Shown: positions 63,973 through 64,000 of the stretch, in pieces
How the letters are laid out: each line of letters starts with the position of its first letter
How positions within the stretch are numbered: position 1 is the stretch's first letter
Assembly (NCBI GenBank): GCA_964451365.1
Contig: CAYVIB010000014.1
Coordinates: 1-64,000, forward strand
DNA: 64,000 nucleotides
Direction: 5' to 3'
Source: CAYVIB01 sp964451365
Lineage (GTDB): Bacteria; Pseudomonadota; Gammaproteobacteria; Pseudomonadales; Cellvibrionaceae
Translations under genes and position numbers: made by a program
The notes under the pieces: model-generated
Told to the model about the DNA's origin: nothing
The model's database searches: none
The model's input: the letters and a program-made list of their open reading frames with translations, nothing else

Positions 63973-64000
63973 TTGCTTTACCTCCCGCGACTATTGTCTT

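Noticed and set aside
1..64000. tRNA or rRNA genes as island attachment sites
   Set aside because: No sequence with tRNA or rRNA hallmarks was recognised by eye; a covariance-model scan would be decisive.

Overview
The window looks like a gammaproteobacterial chromosome contig, most likely a plant-polysaccharide degrader of the Cellvibrionaceae type (Cellvibrio, Saccharophagus or Teredinibacter relatives). The main clue is the secreted GH45 endoglucanase at 14.7 kb, which carries CBM2 and CBM10 modules joined by long poly-serine linkers. SapC, GalTK, PEP carboxylase, Dxs and several c-di-GMP enzymes fit that background. A 100-N assembly gap at 26344-26443 marks a draft or metagenome assembly.

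Layout. 0-14 kb is housekeeping and signalling: malic enzyme, GGDEF-EAL protein, thioredoxin-type arsenate reductase, SapC, divergent Fpr/FinR, GalT-GalK, a diguanylate cyclase, a glutathione S-transferase and a TetR regulator. 14.7-18.5 kb holds the GH45 cellulase and two tandem periplasmic binding-protein paralogues. 18.5-39 kb is a large arsenic-related accessory cluster. 39-48 kb has an RND efflux pump and a FAN1-type nuclease with an XPD-like helicase. 48-53 kb has ppc and dxs. 52.9-55.4 kb is a scar-like region with a group II intron reverse-transcriptase remnant, a broken gene, two cassette-like genes and an attC-like element. 55.4-64 kb has a very large hybrid histidine kinase, a WYL-like small protein, a mipA-type porin with a two-component system, and a DUF962 protein.

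The arsenic cluster is the most interesting part. One leftward operon encodes a SAM methyltransferase, two ArsI-like VOC proteins, a 95-residue Cys-rich protein of unknown function, an ArsM-like methyltransferase with a 23-cysteine tail, SufS, a SufU-like scaffold, and a flavin monooxygenase with a 7-cysteine tail. A second leftward operon encodes two more ArsI-like proteins, PstSCAB, and an MMPL exporter with LolA-like and outer-membrane partners. A fifth ArsI-like protein, an exported rhodanese, a SigZ-like sigma factor, an ArsR repressor (cut by the gap) and a Cys-rich LuxR-type regulator complete it. No arsenite permease (Acr3/ArsB) and no radical-SAM ArsS is present. A 16-bp motif recurs at four intergenic sites within the cluster and may define a regulon. 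Inference: the cluster makes, thiolates, breaks down or exports organoarsenicals, and keeps phosphate uptake running under arsenate.
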